Of a stretch of DNA of 35,334 nucleotides, positions 20,956-30,711 are shown piece by piece. Position numbers and translations under genes: made by a program. The DNA comes from Planctomycetaceae bacterium. Lineage in GTDB: Bacteria; Planctomycetota; Planctomycetia; Pirellulales; Thermoguttaceae. Each line of letters starts with the position of its first letter. Positions within the stretch are counted from its first letter, which is position 1. The stretch is from NCBI GenBank assembly GCA_012719125.1, contig JAAYAY010000411.1, positions 1-35,334 on the forward strand. Direction: 5' to 3'. The notes under the pieces were generated by a model. The model did no database searches. It had not been told where the DNA came from and saw only the letters and a list, made by a program, of their open reading frames with translations.

Positions 20956-22911
20956 TTAACGACTATGACGCGTCCAGTCGTCCAGGGGAACGATCTTCAC
21001 CGCGGCCGATTCTCCGCTGGCGCCCGGCTGGGCCAGGACGACCAGGGTCAATTCGCCTGACTCGGGGGCAACCGCTTCGAACGCGATCATGCAGGTTCCC
21101 CGATTGGGCGAATCCCATTCGTTGCGGGGTTTGGCCGTATCGACGATCTTCCAGCTCGCAGACCCGGGCGCTACGATCGTCATTCCGAGTCGTGCTTTGT
21201 CTTCTTTGAGTTCGATGTTCGGCCGGCCGGCCTCGCCCGGCGTGCGCGTTGTGACCATGCCCCAGCGGACGCGGCTTCCCGGTTTCAGGCCGGTGAGCTG
21301 GTCCTGGATGACTACGTTGCGAGAATCGACCAGGGCGATGCCGCGGCGGACCGACTTGGCCTGCCCTTCATACACGTCGGACAAGTCGACGATCGAATGG
21401 GGGAAGGCCGGTTTGTCGGAGAACTCCACGATCCGGCCCCGGGCACTGGCCTTCTGAAGCTGTCCGTCGATGACCAGGGTGTTGTGCCCCTCGTTCATCT
21501 GGCGGAAGATCTTCCAACGGTCGGAGTCCTGCTTGCTGCTCCACAGCCCCATGCCGCGAGACTCGATGCCGTGGTAGCCTTCGGCTCCAAGGTCGAGCGC
21601 CCAGCGGAGGCCCTGCGAGTCGAGTACGAAGGATCCGATATCCATCTGGCCGTGGCTGTCGGACGGAGATCCGCCTTTGAGACCGACGAAGGTGGCGTCC
21701 GGATCGGTCCACGAACTGCGGTGAACGGTGACCGGCGTTTCGCTTTCGCTGAACCAGTGCAGAGGCATGCGAATCGTCGGGTCGGCTTCGATATCGTGCA
21801 TCCACAACAGGGCCAGCGGCAGGAGTCGCCCCCCGCCGCCGCCGGCATCGCGGGCATCCACCCGGGAGACTGCCGACAACAATAGCTGACGCTCGCCCAG
21901 GAGCCAATCGGGACGATCGAATCGGGAGGCGAACCAGAACAGGCAGGATTCCGCCCCCCGGCCGGCGCCGCCGTCGGCGTAGTTGAAGAACATCCCCGAG
22001 GGGCCGCACATCAGGGCCGGATACTGGCCTGTCAGGTCGAAACCGGGCGCCTTGGTCAGTCCGAAATCGGTGCCCAGAACGCTTTCCAACTCGGCGATGA
22101 GCACGACGTTGTAGCTCGTCCCGTACTCCCAGTACCCCGGCCCTTCCGGATAGCTCCCCTTGGGCGCATAAGAGTGCATCGCGTAGGTGACGTTGTGGAG
22201 CGCATTGTGAACGGTTCGCGCTGCCAGGTCCTTTTCGTCTTCCAGCACCGCCAGGGCGCCGGCGGTCAGGCCGCCGTGGCAGACCTGTCCCCAGTTGTTT
22301 CGGGCCTTGACCCAGCCCTTGTGCCGTGTCTCGAAAGGCAGCGAGACGCCTTTTTCGACAATCGCCTTGCGAATCTCGGCCCGGCTCGCGTCGCTCAACT
22401 GGTCGTAGACCCAGTCGTAGCCGACGGCCATGGCCAGCGTCATTTCCGCCACGTCGAGGAAGTGGCTGGGATTCCAGTCGCTGAATTTCGCCACGGCCAG
22501 CATCTCCTGCTCGCACCGCTTCGCGTGCTTGGCGTCACCCGTGAGTTGATAGGCCATGGAGAGAACGACGGTGCGTTTGACGCAGCGCCGCGACTCGCCC
22601 AGCAGCCGGCGACCTTCCAGTTTGCGTTGGATGGGCGGTATGTCCTCGAGCAAGTTCGCCTGCTTGATCACGGCATCGGCCAGCGCCTTGCGAACCGGAT
22701 TGTCTTGGACCGAGCCGCGCAAGGCTTCGAACCGCGCCTTGGTTGCGAACAGGCGGGGATGGTCGGTGGGCGCCTTGTCGATCCACTGCCTCACTTCCTC
22801 CAAGGAGATCGTCGGTGGATACTCGAAGGCCGGCGGATCGGCCGCAATGGCCGTCGCCGAGATCGCGACCAAGGCGAATAGAACCATCGCAATTCGTCGG
22901 AACCGGATCAT
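20956..22911 (-). CDS. Heparinase II/III-family polysaccharide lyase, secreted
   Basis: The start chosen is ATG 22911 (MIRFRRIAMVLFALVAISAT), which gives a clean signal peptide; an in-frame ATG at 22941 lies in a tandem repeat. The 651-residue product has an alpha/alpha-toroid domain with ARNNWGQVCHGGLTAGALAV and KGSYPEGPGYWEYGTSYNVV. A beta-sandwich domain follows with SHGQMDIGSFVLDSQGLRWA, the Heparinase_II_III motif. Conserved Asn, Tyr and His residues suit lyase chemistry on uronic-acid polysaccharides. The exact substrate is unknown. It probably works in the periplasm alongside the neighbouring exported hydrolases. Confidence 0.85.
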   Translation of the reverse strand: MIRFRRIAMVLFALVAISATAIAADPPAFEYPPTISLEEVRQWIDKAPTDHPRLFATKARFEALRGSVQDNPVRKALADAVIKQANLLEDIPPIQRKLEGRRLLGESRRCVKRTVVLSMAYQLTGDAKHAKRCEQEMLAVAKFSDWNPSHFLDVAEMTLAMAVGYDWVYDQLSDASRAEIRKAIVEKGVSLPFETRHKGWVKARNNWGQVCHGGLTAGALAVLEDEKDLAARTVHNALHNVTYAMHSYAPKGSYPEGPGYWEYGTSYNVVLIAELESVLGTDFGLTKAPGFDLTGQYPALMCGPSGMFFNYADGGAGRGAESCLFWFASRFDRPDWLLGERQLLLSAVSRVDARDAGGGGGRLLPLALLWMHDIEADPTIRMPLHWFSESETPVTVHRSSWTDPDATFVGLKGGSPSDSHGQMDIGSFVLDSQGLRWALDLGAEGYHGIESRGMGLWSSKQDSDRWKIFRQMNEGHNTLVIDGQLQKASARGRIVEFSDKPAFPHSIVDLSDVYEGQAKSVRRGIALVDSRNVVIQDQLTGLKPGSRVRWGMVTTRTPGEAGRPNIELKEDKARLGMTIVAPGSASWKIVDTAKPRNEWDSPNRGTCMIAFEAVAPESGELTLVVLAQPGASGESAAVKIVPLDDWTRHSR

Positions 22912-22939
22912 GTGGTTTCTCACTTTCTTTGATGCGGAC

Positions 22940-22997
22940 ACTCCATCACTCCACTACTCCATCACTCCACTACTCCATCACTCCACTACTCCATCAT
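22940..22997. repeat. 16-bp tandem repeat, 3.6 copies
   Basis: The unit ACTCCATCACTCCACT repeats at 22940, 22956 and 22972 with a partial fourth copy. It fills the gap between the PQQ-type gene (stop at 22994) and the leader of the heparinase-like gene, and it just overlaps the former's stop. Copy number may vary between strains. Confidence 0.9.
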
Positions 22998-24397
22998 TCC
23001 GCCGCTCCCTGCTGTTCCGAAATGCAGTACAGATGCTCGGTTCCCCGCAGAAACAGGTCGCGGCCCACGAAGACCGGCGAGGCGTCGATCCCTTCCTCCA
23101 GGCGATTGGTGGCCAGGATTTCCAGCTCGGGACCGTGTTTGATCACGACCGTTGTCCCGTCGCGGCCGGTCAGATAGACCTTGCCGGCGGCGCCGCCGAT
23201 CGACGAATAGATTTCCCGAACCGCTTCGAGACGCTGCTCGGCATAGAGTTCTTCGCCCGTCTTCGCTCTGACGCAGGTGAGGATGCCGTTTCGTTCCTTG
23301 ACGAAGTAGAGCAGACCGCCGTAGAGAAGCGGCGAGGCGACGTAGGGCGTGCTCTTGCCGCGGCGCCAACAGATCTTCTCGCTGCCGGTGATGTCGCCCG
23401 CGGCATCCAGGGGAATCGCGTAGAGGGCGTAGCCCTGACGGCCGGTCATGCAGTAGACGATTCCCTCCGCGGCAACCGGCGACGCGATGGGATTGGTGGC
23501 CTGCCCGCCGCACTCCCAGATCAAGCGCCCGTCGGCCAGGTCGTAGCTTCTCGCACGATTGGTTCCGTTGACGATCACCTGCGTAACGCCGTTGTGCTCG
23601 ATGATGAGCGGCGTGTTCCAGGTCGTCGGCTCGTCGCGATCGACGCGCCACTTGTCGCTGCCGGTGGCCGCATCGAGGCACACGATGAACGAGGGTCCCT
23701 CGTGGTCCCAAGTGACGACGAGCGAATTGCCGTGGACGGCGGGAGAGGCACCCTCGCCGAAACTCATGCGGGTCTTCATGTCGCCGAGGTCGCGTTCCCA
23801 CTCGAGGTTGCCGTCGAGGTCGAAACAGTAGATGCCCCGCGAGCCGAACGTGACATAGAGCCGCTGTCCGTCCGTCGTGGCCGAACCGGAGGCGAACCCG
23901 TGGTGGCCGTGATGTCCCTCGTGCGGCTGCTGCTCGGTGGCGACCCGAGTCCACAGCACCCTTCCGGTTTCGCGATCGAGGCAGAGGACGAGGAACTGGT
24001 AGATGTGTTCCGGCGGCATCAGGCTGCTCCCGAATCCGCTGCCGCTCCGTCCGCCGCCCTGCCCAGCTCGGCTACCGGAGGATCGTCGGCCCGATGGTGA
24101 AGCGGCGGCAGAATCGGCGACCGGCTTGCCCTTCCGCTCGGTCTTGACGGCCGTGGTGAGGAAGATCTTGTCTTGCCACACAATCGGCGTGGAACTGCCC
24201 GAGCCGGGGATTCTCGTCTTCCACTTGACGTTCGTCGATTCGTCCCATTTCGTGGGCGGGTTGCCGCCCGGTGAAACGCCGTCCGCACTGGGGCCGCGCC
24301 AGTGATGCCAGTTCTCCAGTCTCAGAGACTCGAAATCGCCGCCCCAGGAGGAGACTACCAGGCCAGCCCAAAACAGGAGGGACAAAGTACTTCGCAC
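22994..24397 (-). CDS. PQQ-like beta-propeller protein, secreted
   Basis: A 467-residue protein starting at GTG 24397 with GAGG upstream, and with a signal peptide (MRSTLSLLFWAGLVVSSWG). It opens NWHHWRGPSADGVSPGGNPP, the usual start of planctomycete outer-membrane-assembly/PQQ-like propellers. Repeated blades follow, such as VLCLDRETGRVLWTR, YCFDLDGNLEWERDLG, IVCLDAATGSDKWRV and SYDLADGRLIWECG. A Ser/Gly/Arg-rich insertion near residues 95-125 is low complexity. No catalytic dehydrogenase residues were identified, so it is likely a binding or scaffolding propeller. It lies between two exported hydrolase genes. Confidence 0.85.
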   Translation of the reverse strand: MRSTLSLLFWAGLVVSSWGGDFESLRLENWHHWRGPSADGVSPGGNPPTKWDESTNVKWKTRIPGSGSSTPIVWQDKIFLTTAVKTERKGKPVADSAAASPSGRRSSGSRAGQGGGRSGSGFGSSLMPPEHIYQFLVLCLDRETGRVLWTRVATEQQPHEGHHGHHGFASGSATTDGQRLYVTFGSRGIYCFDLDGNLEWERDLGDMKTRMSFGEGASPAVHGNSLVVTWDHEGPSFIVCLDAATGSDKWRVDRDEPTTWNTPLIIEHNGVTQVIVNGTNRARSYDLADGRLIWECGGQATNPIASPVAAEGIVYCMTGRQGYALYAIPLDAAGDITGSEKICWRRGKSTPYVASPLLYGGLLYFVKERNGILTCVRAKTGEELYAEQRLEAVREIYSSIGGAAGKVYLTGRDGTTVVIKHGPELEILATNRLEEGIDASPVFVGRDLFLRGTEHLYCISEQQGAAE

Positions 24398-24446
24398 GGA
24401 TACAACCTCTGGTTCTTGAGTAAGCCGCTGCTCAAAGAATCAAGTT

Positions 24447-24591
24447 CGAAATGCGAAACTCAAAATCCGAAACAAATCCAAAACCATAAACTCAAACCTC
24501 CGAAACCTGTCGTGGAAAAACCGCCCGAAGGGCCACATGCTTCGTGCATTCGAGTTTCGTATTTGTTTCGGATTTCGAGCTTCGCATTTCG
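24447..24591. repeat. Palindromic intergenic repeat with 31-bp arms
   Basis: The 31 bases at 24447-24477 (CGAAATGCGAAACTCAAAAT, then CCGAAACAAAT) return as the reverse complement at 24561-24591 with two mismatches. The 83-base centre also contains related words (AAACTCAAAC, GAGTTTCG). AT-rich 'CGAAATCCGAAACAAAT' repeats are, in my recollection, dispersed in many planctomycete genomes, so this is probably one copy of a MITE-like family. It separates the SGNH and PQQ genes. Confidence 0.75.
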
Positions 24592-24600
24592 GATTTCTCC

Positions 24601-25365
24601 CTAGATTCCTACCACCTCCCGCCATGTCTTGGCCATCAGGGAATGCCCGGCCAGCGTGGGATGGACGCCGTCGCCGGCCCAGTATTCCGGCGGGGCTAGT
24701 TTGACGGCCTCGTCGAACACGGTCTGGAAGGGGACCCGATCCAGCTTGAACTCCTCGGCCAGCTTGTTGGCCGCCGCGCGGCGCTGGTCGAACTCGGGGA
24801 ACCAGTCGTCGTTGACGGCGCCGCACCGCAACACGAAAGGCTCGCAGATCACCAGACGCACGCCGGGCAGTTTCTCCAGGGTCTGCTGGAGCAACTGGCG
24901 GTAGCCGGTCTCGTAATCGGCGACCGTGCCGTCGTAGCGGCCGCTCAGCTTGTGCCAGATGTCGTTCACGCCGATGAGAATGCTGAGGATGTTCGGCTTC
25001 AGATCGATCGCGTCCGGCTGCCACCGGGCCGCAAGATCGGGGACCTTGTTCCCGCTGATCCCGCGATTGTAGACCGTGAGCTTCTTATCCGGATAATCAG
25101 CCAACAGCGCCCCGCCGATCAGATTCGGATAGCCGCGTCCGAGGCCCTGCGTGTTGTTCGGCGCCCCGCCCTTCTTGTCGCGGCCGGCGTCGGTGATCGA
25201 GTCGCCCTGAAAGAGAATGACAGCGCCCGACGCCAGTTCACCTTTCTCGGCCCCAGATGCCTGTCCTGCCGCCAGCAGCGACGAAGCAGCCAGCCCCCCG
25301 CCGGCCATGGCCGTTGTCTGAAGGAATGAACGACGGGAGAAACGCTTGCGGTTCGAGTCTTGCAT
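24601..25365 (-). CDS. SGNH/GDSL hydrolase with Tat signal
   Basis: A 254-residue protein. The N-terminus has a twin-arginine signal (SRRSFLQTTAMAGGGLAASS). The four SGNH blocks are visible: FQGDSITDAG with the nucleophilic Ser, YNRGISGNKVPDL with Gly, ILIGVNDIW with Asn, and DGVHPTLAGH with Asp and His. It would be folded in the cytoplasm and exported, acting as an esterase or acetylesterase, plausibly on acetylated polysaccharides given the lyase nearby. The start is ATG 25365 with AGAGAGA upstream. Confidence 0.9.
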   Translation of the reverse strand: MQDSNRKRFSRRSFLQTTAMAGGGLAASSLLAAGQASGAEKGELASGAVILFQGDSITDAGRDKKGGAPNNTQGLGRGYPNLIGGALLADYPDKKLTVYNRGISGNKVPDLAARWQPDAIDLKPNILSILIGVNDIWHKLSGRYDGTVADYETGYRQLLQQTLEKLPGVRLVICEPFVLRCGAVNDDWFPEFDQRRAAANKLAEEFKLDRVPFQTVFDEAVKLAPPEYWAGDGVHPTLAGHSLMAKTWREVVGI

Positions 25366-25577
25366 GGGATATCTCTCTGCTCACAGATTGGTGTCCGTGG
25401 AACGATAGTCAAACAGTCACTCTACCTGCGCAAACCCTCGCGGGCAACAATTCTCCAACAGGCCTCTGTGCACCGGCCCGATGAGAGAACCAGTTCGTCG
25501 TCGGTTTGACTCAAATCGTTCCAGGATCTACGATTGAGGGGTGTCCCCACGCCTTCCTGGAAGGGATTTGTCTGCTG

Positions 25578-26429
25578 ATGGTCAACCCTATCCCGACTCG
25601 AACGCTCGTTCTGCTTGCGGCCGGAGCCGGCCGCTTGCGGCGAGGCTCCTCCCGGATTGTCCGGGCGATGGCCGCCGCCTGCCTGCTTTCCACCGCCACG
25701 ACGGGCTGCGCGGCTGACCGGACCGCGGCGCCGGAAGCCTACGGGTTTGAGATCGTCAACACCTACCCCCACGACCCGCAGGCCTTCTGCCAGGGACTGG
25801 CGATCGTCGACGGAGTGCTGTACGAGGGAACGGGACAGTACGGCCGCTCGACGTTGCGAAAGGTCGAACTCGAAACGGGCAAAGTCCTGCAACAAGCTAC
25901 ACTCGACCAGCGGCTTTTCGGCGAAGGAATCGCCGTGTGGGACCAGCGGATCTACCAACTCACCTGGCAGGCCGGCTTCGGGATCATTTGCGATCGCGAG
26001 AGCTTCCAGGAAGTGGGCCGATTCCCCATTCGCGGGGAAGGCTGGGGCCTGACCCACGACGGCAAGCACCTGATTCTCAGCAACGGCTCGGCGACGCTCC
26101 AGTTCCTCGATCCCAAGACGTTTCGCGTCGTCCGCCGTCTCGACGTCCGCGACCAGGGAGCCTGGGTCCGCAACCTCAACGAACTGGAATACGCCGACGG
26201 CGCAATCCTGGCGAACGTCTGGACCAGCAACCGCATCGCCTGGATCTCTCCCCAGACGGGCAACGTAACCGCCTGGATCGACCTCGAAGGGTTGGCCCCG
26301 CCGGAGGTGCGCAGCGATACCGACGCCGTGCTCAACGGGATCGCCTACGATTCTCCAACGAAACGCCTGTTCGTGACCGGCAAGAACTGGCCCAAGTTGT
26401 TTGAGATCCGCATCGTGAAACGCCCGTAG
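25578..26429 (+). CDS. Glutaminyl-peptide cyclotransferase (bacterial/plant type)
   Basis: The start is probably ATG 25578; TTG 25506 and ATG 25668 are alternatives. The 283-residue product has an export signal ending in [17 protein letters not shown], possibly a lipoprotein signal with Cys in TTGC. A five-bladed propeller follows: [91 protein letters not shown] and [20 protein letters not shown]. These are the conserved segments of glutamine cyclotransferases, which form N-terminal pyroglutamate. It is divergent from the SGNH gene. Confidence 0.9.
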   Translation: MVNPIPTRTLVLLAAGAGRLRRGSSRIVRAMAAACLLSTATTGCAADRTAAPEAYGFEIVNTYPHDPQAFCQGLAIVDGVLYEGTGQYGRSTLRKVELETGKVLQQATLDQRLFGEGIAVWDQRIYQLTWQAGFGIICDRESFQEVGRFPIRGEGWGLTHDGKHLILSNGSATLQFLDPKTFRVVRRLDVRDQGAWVRNLNELEYADGAILANVWTSNRIAWISPQTGNVTAWIDLEGLAPPEVRSDTDAVLNGIAYDSPTKRLFVTGKNWPKLFEIRIVKRP

Positions 26430-26522
26430 CAGCGGCCCGGCTGTAGCCGGCTTCTTTTCTCGCAGCAGCGCGCAGGATATACTCTGGGGACATTCTGTCA
26501 CCAGCCGGAAAAGGAACCCACC

Positions 26523-27884
26523 ATGAGCTTCAACATCAATCGACGACGCTTCCTGCAAACCGCCTCGGCCGCCCTGGCCATGTCCACTCTGGGCACCGAC
26601 GCCATGGATATCATCCACGCAAAGACCAAACGCGTGGGCCTGATCGGTTCGGGCTGGTACGGCAAAAGCGACGTGTTTCGGCTGATCCAGGTGGCGCCGG
26701 TCGAGGTCGTTTCGGTGTGCGACGTCGACAAGAACATGGTGGAGGGGGCCGCAGAGCTGATCAGCCGGCGGCAGAAGTCGGGCAAACGGCCGCGAACCTA
26801 CTCCGACTACCGCAAGATGCTGGCCGAGAAGGACCTGGACATCGTCCTGATCGGCAGCCCGGACCACTGGCACGCCTTGCAGATGATCGACGCCGTCAAG
26901 GCCGGCGCGCACGTCTACGTGCAGAAACCGATCAGCGTCGACGTGATGGAAGGCGAGGCGATGCTGGCCGCCGCCCGCAAATACAATCGCGTGGTGCAGG
27001 TCGGCACCCAGCGCAAGAGCACGCCGCACCTGATCGAAGCGAAGAAGAACATCGTCGACGCCGGCTTGTTGGGTGAAGTGGCGCACGTCGACTTGTGCTG
27101 CTACTACCACATGCGGGCCAACGGCGATCCACCCGTCGAGCCGGTCCCCGATTTCCTCGACTACGAGATGTGGACCGGCCCGGCGCCCCTGCGGCCTTAC
27201 GACGGTCTGCCCCACAAGCGCTGGTGGCGGACCTTCCGCGAGTACGGCAACGGCATCATCGGCGACATGTGCGTTCACATGCTCGATACGGCACGCTGGA
27301 TGCTCGGCCTCGGCTGGCCGAACCGCATCAGCTCCGCCGGCGGGATCTTCGTCCAGAAGGAGGGCAAGTCGAACATTTCCGATACGCAAACAGCAACGTT
27401 CGATTACGACGACCTGACGGCCGTCTGGCAGCACCGGTCCTGGGGCGATCCGCCGGATAAGGACTATCCCTGGGCCCTCACGCTCTACGGCGACAAGGGA
27501 ACCCTCAAGGCCAGCGTGCGGACGTACGACTTCATCCCGCGGGGCAAAGGCGAACGCATCCATAAGGACTGTCTGGATGAGAGCGACAAGTATCCCGAAG
27601 ACGTCACCGAGAAAGACATTGAGTTGTTCGCCGCCCCCGCCACCCGCGGCCACATGCTCGACTTCCTGGCGGCCATCGAGAAAGGCGGCCGGCCCGTGGC
27701 CGACATCGAAGAGGGGCACATCTCGACCGCAAGCTGTATCCTCGCCAACCTCGCCATGGACCTGGGACGCTCCCTGGTCTACGACCCCAAGACCCGAACC
27801 GTGCCGGGCGACGAGGCTGCCACCAAACTGCTGCGGCGGGCATACCGCAAGCCGTGGGTGCATCCCGAAGTGGAGTTGGGATAA
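26523..27884 (+). CDS. Gfo/Idh/MocA-family oxidoreductase, Tat-exported
   Basis: A 453-residue protein preceded by AAAAGGAA. The N-terminus carries a Tat signal (NRRRFLQTASAALAMSTLG). A Rossmann domain follows with VGLIGSGWYGKSDVFRLIQ. The catalytic-lysine motif is HVYVQKPISVDVMEGEAML, where Lys in EKP/QKP is typical. The C-terminal domain has WWRTFREYGNGIIGDMCVHM and LDTARWMLGLGWPNRI. NAD(P)-dependent sugar or cyclitol oxidation is the family role. Exported members are abundant in planctomycetes; the substrate is unknown. Confidence 0.9.
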   Translation: MSFNINRRRFLQTASAALAMSTLGTDAMDIIHAKTKRVGLIGSGWYGKSDVFRLIQVAPVEVVSVCDVDKNMVEGAAELISRRQKSGKRPRTYSDYRKMLAEKDLDIVLIGSPDHWHALQMIDAVKAGAHVYVQKPISVDVMEGEAMLAAARKYNRVVQVGTQRKSTPHLIEAKKNIVDAGLLGEVAHVDLCCYYHMRANGDPPVEPVPDFLDYEMWTGPAPLRPYDGLPHKRWWRTFREYGNGIIGDMCVHMLDTARWMLGLGWPNRISSAGGIFVQKEGKSNISDTQTATFDYDDLTAVWQHRSWGDPPDKDYPWALTLYGDKGTLKASVRTYDFIPRGKGERIHKDCLDESDKYPEDVTEKDIELFAAPATRGHMLDFLAAIEKGGRPVADIEEGHISTASCILANLAMDLGRSLVYDPKTRTVPGDEAATKLLRRAYRKPWVHPEVELG

Positions 27885-27954
27885 AGCAACTCCATTTGGG
27901 CGTGCGGCCCGTACGTCATTCCCGCCGTCCCCTCCGTCATTCCCGTCAAAACAG

Positions 27955-29181
27955 CTACCAACTTGTGCCGAGCCGGTTTTCATACCAAAACACCCCCAGG
28001 CCACCCGGTCGCCCGTCGACGGGCTGCTGTTCTTCGCAGCCACAGAGATCCAGGTCTCCGTCACCATCGACGTCCACCAATTCGAGGCGATCGTACTTGA
28101 TCCCTTCGGGACCGCTTACGTTGTCGAGCGTGTAGGACGGTCCTTGCGGAAAACCGGCGAAAACGAGCCGGCCCAGTCCTGAGAGACTGCCGTCGGCCCG
28201 CTCGCAACTGAACAGAAGTTCGGCCCGTCCGTTCTGATCCAGGTCGCCCACGGCCACGCCTTTGCCGGTCCCGAATCCGCCGGGCATGGCAATGTCGTAG
28301 GGCGTCCATGAGCGGTCGACGTCGTTGCGGTGCAGGAAGAGGATTGGCCCGTCCGCGGCGGCACACACGATATCTTCGGCGCCGTCGCCGTCCAGGTCTC
28401 CGACCGCGAGAAACATGACTTCCCGATCGCGTCCGCCCAGGTCGTGATTTTTCCATGGCCCGGTCTGTTCCGGTCCCGGCCCTGGATTCTCCAGCCAGCG
28501 TACGCCTCGCTGCGATTTCTTGCGATCGCTGAGGAGCACGTCGGAATCGCTGTCGCCGTCCATGTCTCGAAGCTCGATCGACATGGTCCAGCCAACCGAG
28601 TCCATCGCGTGCCAGCGCCAGTCCGCCAGGTTGCGAGGCTCCTCGGGCGCTTCGAACCAGCCGACGGCCGCGCGGCCGCCCTTTCCGGCGGCAACCAGAT
28701 CGACGCCGTGCTTGCCATCGACCTGCATGGGCACGCAGAACATCCACATCATCCGCTCTTTCGACTCGGGCATCGGTTCGCTAACCCACGCTTCCGGATC
28801 GAGAATCCTGTCGCGATCCTTCGGCCCCCAGTGAACGAATACGGTCTTGGTGTCACCTTCGCAGCAACTGACGACGTCGACGGCGCCGTCGCCATCGAGG
28901 TCAACGGGCGTCGCGTCTTCCACATCGGGCGTTCTACCCACGTTGACGGCAGGCCAGCGGAATCTGGCTTTCTCATGGCCCGGGTGCAGACACAGGCGTG
29001 TTACTCCGCCTTCTTCCCAGCCGGTGACGATATCGACGAGTCCGTCGCCGTTGAAATCGAGGAGTCTGACGCCGTCGGCGCCGCGGGAGGAGTCATCGAT
29101 GGTGTGGCGGGGCCAGGGATCCGAGGCAAGGGCAACGCCTGCCATCAGGGCAAGACAGGCAAAGATTCGCACGACAGTCAT
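27955..29181 (-). CDS. FG-GAP/VCBS-repeat secreted protein
   Basis: The start is ATG 29181, giving a signal peptide MTVVRIFACLALMAGVALAS; the upstream open frame is not coding. The 408-residue product consists of repeats with calcium-loop-like DxDxDG motifs: LDFNGDGLVDIVTGW, VDLDGDGAVDVVSCC, RDMDGDSDSDVLLSD, GDLDGDGAEDIVCAA, GDLDQNGRAELLFSC and VDVDGDGDLDLCGCE. This is an integrin-like beta-propeller of the VCBS/FG-GAP type, probably extracellular or periplasmic. It follows the oxidoreductase at 29252 by 70 bases on the same strand, so they may be co-transcribed. Confidence 0.85.
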   Translation of the reverse strand: MTVVRIFACLALMAGVALASDPWPRHTIDDSSRGADGVRLLDFNGDGLVDIVTGWEEGGVTRLCLHPGHEKARFRWPAVNVGRTPDVEDATPVDLDGDGAVDVVSCCEGDTKTVFVHWGPKDRDRILDPEAWVSEPMPESKERMMWMFCVPMQVDGKHGVDLVAAGKGGRAAVGWFEAPEEPRNLADWRWHAMDSVGWTMSIELRDMDGDSDSDVLLSDRKKSQRGVRWLENPGPGPEQTGPWKNHDLGGRDREVMFLAVGDLDGDGAEDIVCAAADGPILFLHRNDVDRSWTPYDIAMPGGFGTGKGVAVGDLDQNGRAELLFSCERADGSLSGLGRLVFAGFPQGPSYTLDNVSGPEGIKYDRLELVDVDGDGDLDLCGCEEQQPVDGRPGGLGVFWYENRLGTSW

Positions 29182-29251
29182 GTTCGGCTCCAATGCCGCG
29201 ATCATCGAGTATGCGAAGCAGGCTCGGCTCTGGAGAGCCAAGCTACGGAGG

Positions 29252-30583
29252 TTACCAGGCTTTCGCGACGCCGGGTATCGGGCAGGGGTAGTTTCCGTCG
29301 TTTGCGGGTTTGGGCTGGGGGGTGCTGTCCCAGGTGTAACCGTCCGGCGAGAGGTCCAGTTGTGAGTTGACAACGTCGTCCCAGGTCACCTCCTTGCCCG
29401 AGTGGGTCGCCATGCGGCCCATGATGGCGGTGAAGGTGCTGGCCACTCCGTAGTCGCCCTCGTTGTACGGCTGGCCGGCCAGGAGGGCGGCGAACAGGTG
29501 GTCGTGTTCGGTTTGATGGGTGTCTTGCCCGTCGCTTCCGAAGGTTATTGGGTCGCCATTGTCGACGCGAAGCACGGTTCCGTCGCGCTCCGAACCCATG
29601 GTTCCCCGCGTGCCAAGCACATGACGGGAGATGTTCATCCAGCAGTTCTTCTGATGCCGGCAGAAGCTGAACAGCTTCGTGCCGTTTTCGTAGTCGTACT
29701 CGACGGCGTGGTGGTCGAAGATCTCGCCGTATTCCGGTCCGGAGCGGCATTGCCGGCCGCCCATTCCTTGGGCGCGCACGGGGTGAGCTTCCTTCATGAC
29801 CCAGTTGGCGAAGTCGAGCAGGTGCACATGCTGCTCGACGATCTGTCCGCCCGAGAGCCAGTTGAAGTAGTACCAGTTCTTCACCTGGTACTGCATTTCC
29901 GTCTCGCCGGCTTCTCGCGGCCGGACCCAGACGCCTGGCGAAAGATAGTAGATCCGCATCAGCCGCAGGTCTCCGAGGGCGCCCTGGTGCACCCGTGCCA
30001 GGGCTTCACGGGTCGAGGCGGAGTGCCGCCCGTTCAAGCCCACCGCGACGGCCAGCCCCTTCTTCTTCGCCAGTTCATTGGCGGCCTGCACGCGGCGGGC
30101 GCCCGGCGAGTCGCAGGCGATCGGTTTTTCCATGAAGACGTGCTTGCCGGCCGCGACCGCTGCTTCGAACTGCATCGGCCGAAAACCGGGGGGCGAGCAG
30201 AGGAGGACGAGGTCGGCGTCGGTGGCGATCGCTTTCTGGTAGGCGTCCAGCCCCACGAATTGCCGCTCGGGCGGCACGTCGACCGCTCCGGGCCGATCGG
30301 CGCATCGCTTCTGAATCCCGGCGAGGCTCGAATCGAGTCGTCCCTGAAACGAGTCGGCCATGGCGATCAGCTTAACGTTCAGTTTGCCGCCCATGGCGTT
30401 GATTGCCTGGACGGCCGCCCCGGTGCCGCGACCGCCGCAGCCGATGAGGGCGATCTTGATCAGGTCGTTTCCGGCGGCGTGGGCGCCGCGTGCGACGGCG
30501 AGTGCCGCACCCGCGGTGCCGATGCCGTGCAGGACTCGCGACTGGAGAAACGAACGGCGGGAGTTGGGGTCAGGCTGGGCCAT
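29252..30583 (-). CDS. Gfo/Idh/MocA-family oxidoreductase, Tat-exported
   Basis: The start is ATG 30583, seven bases after AGGAG; the longer frame upstream is not supported. The 443-residue product has a Tat signal (NSRRSFLQSRVLHGIGTAGA), a Rossmann motif (IKIALIGCGGRGTGAAVQAI), the EKP motif in AAGKHVFMEKPIACDSPGA, and NWLSGGQIVEQHVHLLDFAN in the substrate domain. It is of the planctomycete exported oxidoreductase type, like 26523-27884 but clearly divergent from it. It is transcribed away from the TIR locus. Confidence 0.9.
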   Translation of the reverse strand: MAQPDPNSRRSFLQSRVLHGIGTAGAALAVARGAHAAGNDLIKIALIGCGGRGTGAAVQAINAMGGKLNVKLIAMADSFQGRLDSSLAGIQKRCADRPGAVDVPPERQFVGLDAYQKAIATDADLVLLCSPPGFRPMQFEAAVAAGKHVFMEKPIACDSPGARRVQAANELAKKKGLAVAVGLNGRHSASTREALARVHQGALGDLRLMRIYYLSPGVWVRPREAGETEMQYQVKNWYYFNWLSGGQIVEQHVHLLDFANWVMKEAHPVRAQGMGGRQCRSGPEYGEIFDHHAVEYDYENGTKLFSFCRHQKNCWMNISRHVLGTRGTMGSERDGTVLRVDNGDPITFGSDGQDTHQTEHDHLFAALLAGQPYNEGDYGVASTFTAIMGRMATHSGKEVTWDDVVNSQLDLSPDGYTWDSTPQPKPANDGNYPCPIPGVAKAW

Positions 30584-30711
30584 GGGGCGGCTCCTGGACT
30601 TGAGCGTGCGGGGTGAGGCAAGACTTGGCCGTATTGATAACAGGTGGGGGAGGCGGTGTCCAGCAACGGCATTCGGGCCATGGCTGTTCAAGCACATGAC
30701 ACACGACGCCC

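Noticed and set aside
25422-28067. 881-codon minus-strand ORF
   Set aside because: It spans opposite both the glutamine-cyclotransferase and oxidoreductase genes plus their intergenic gap. No family signal and no ribosome-binding site.
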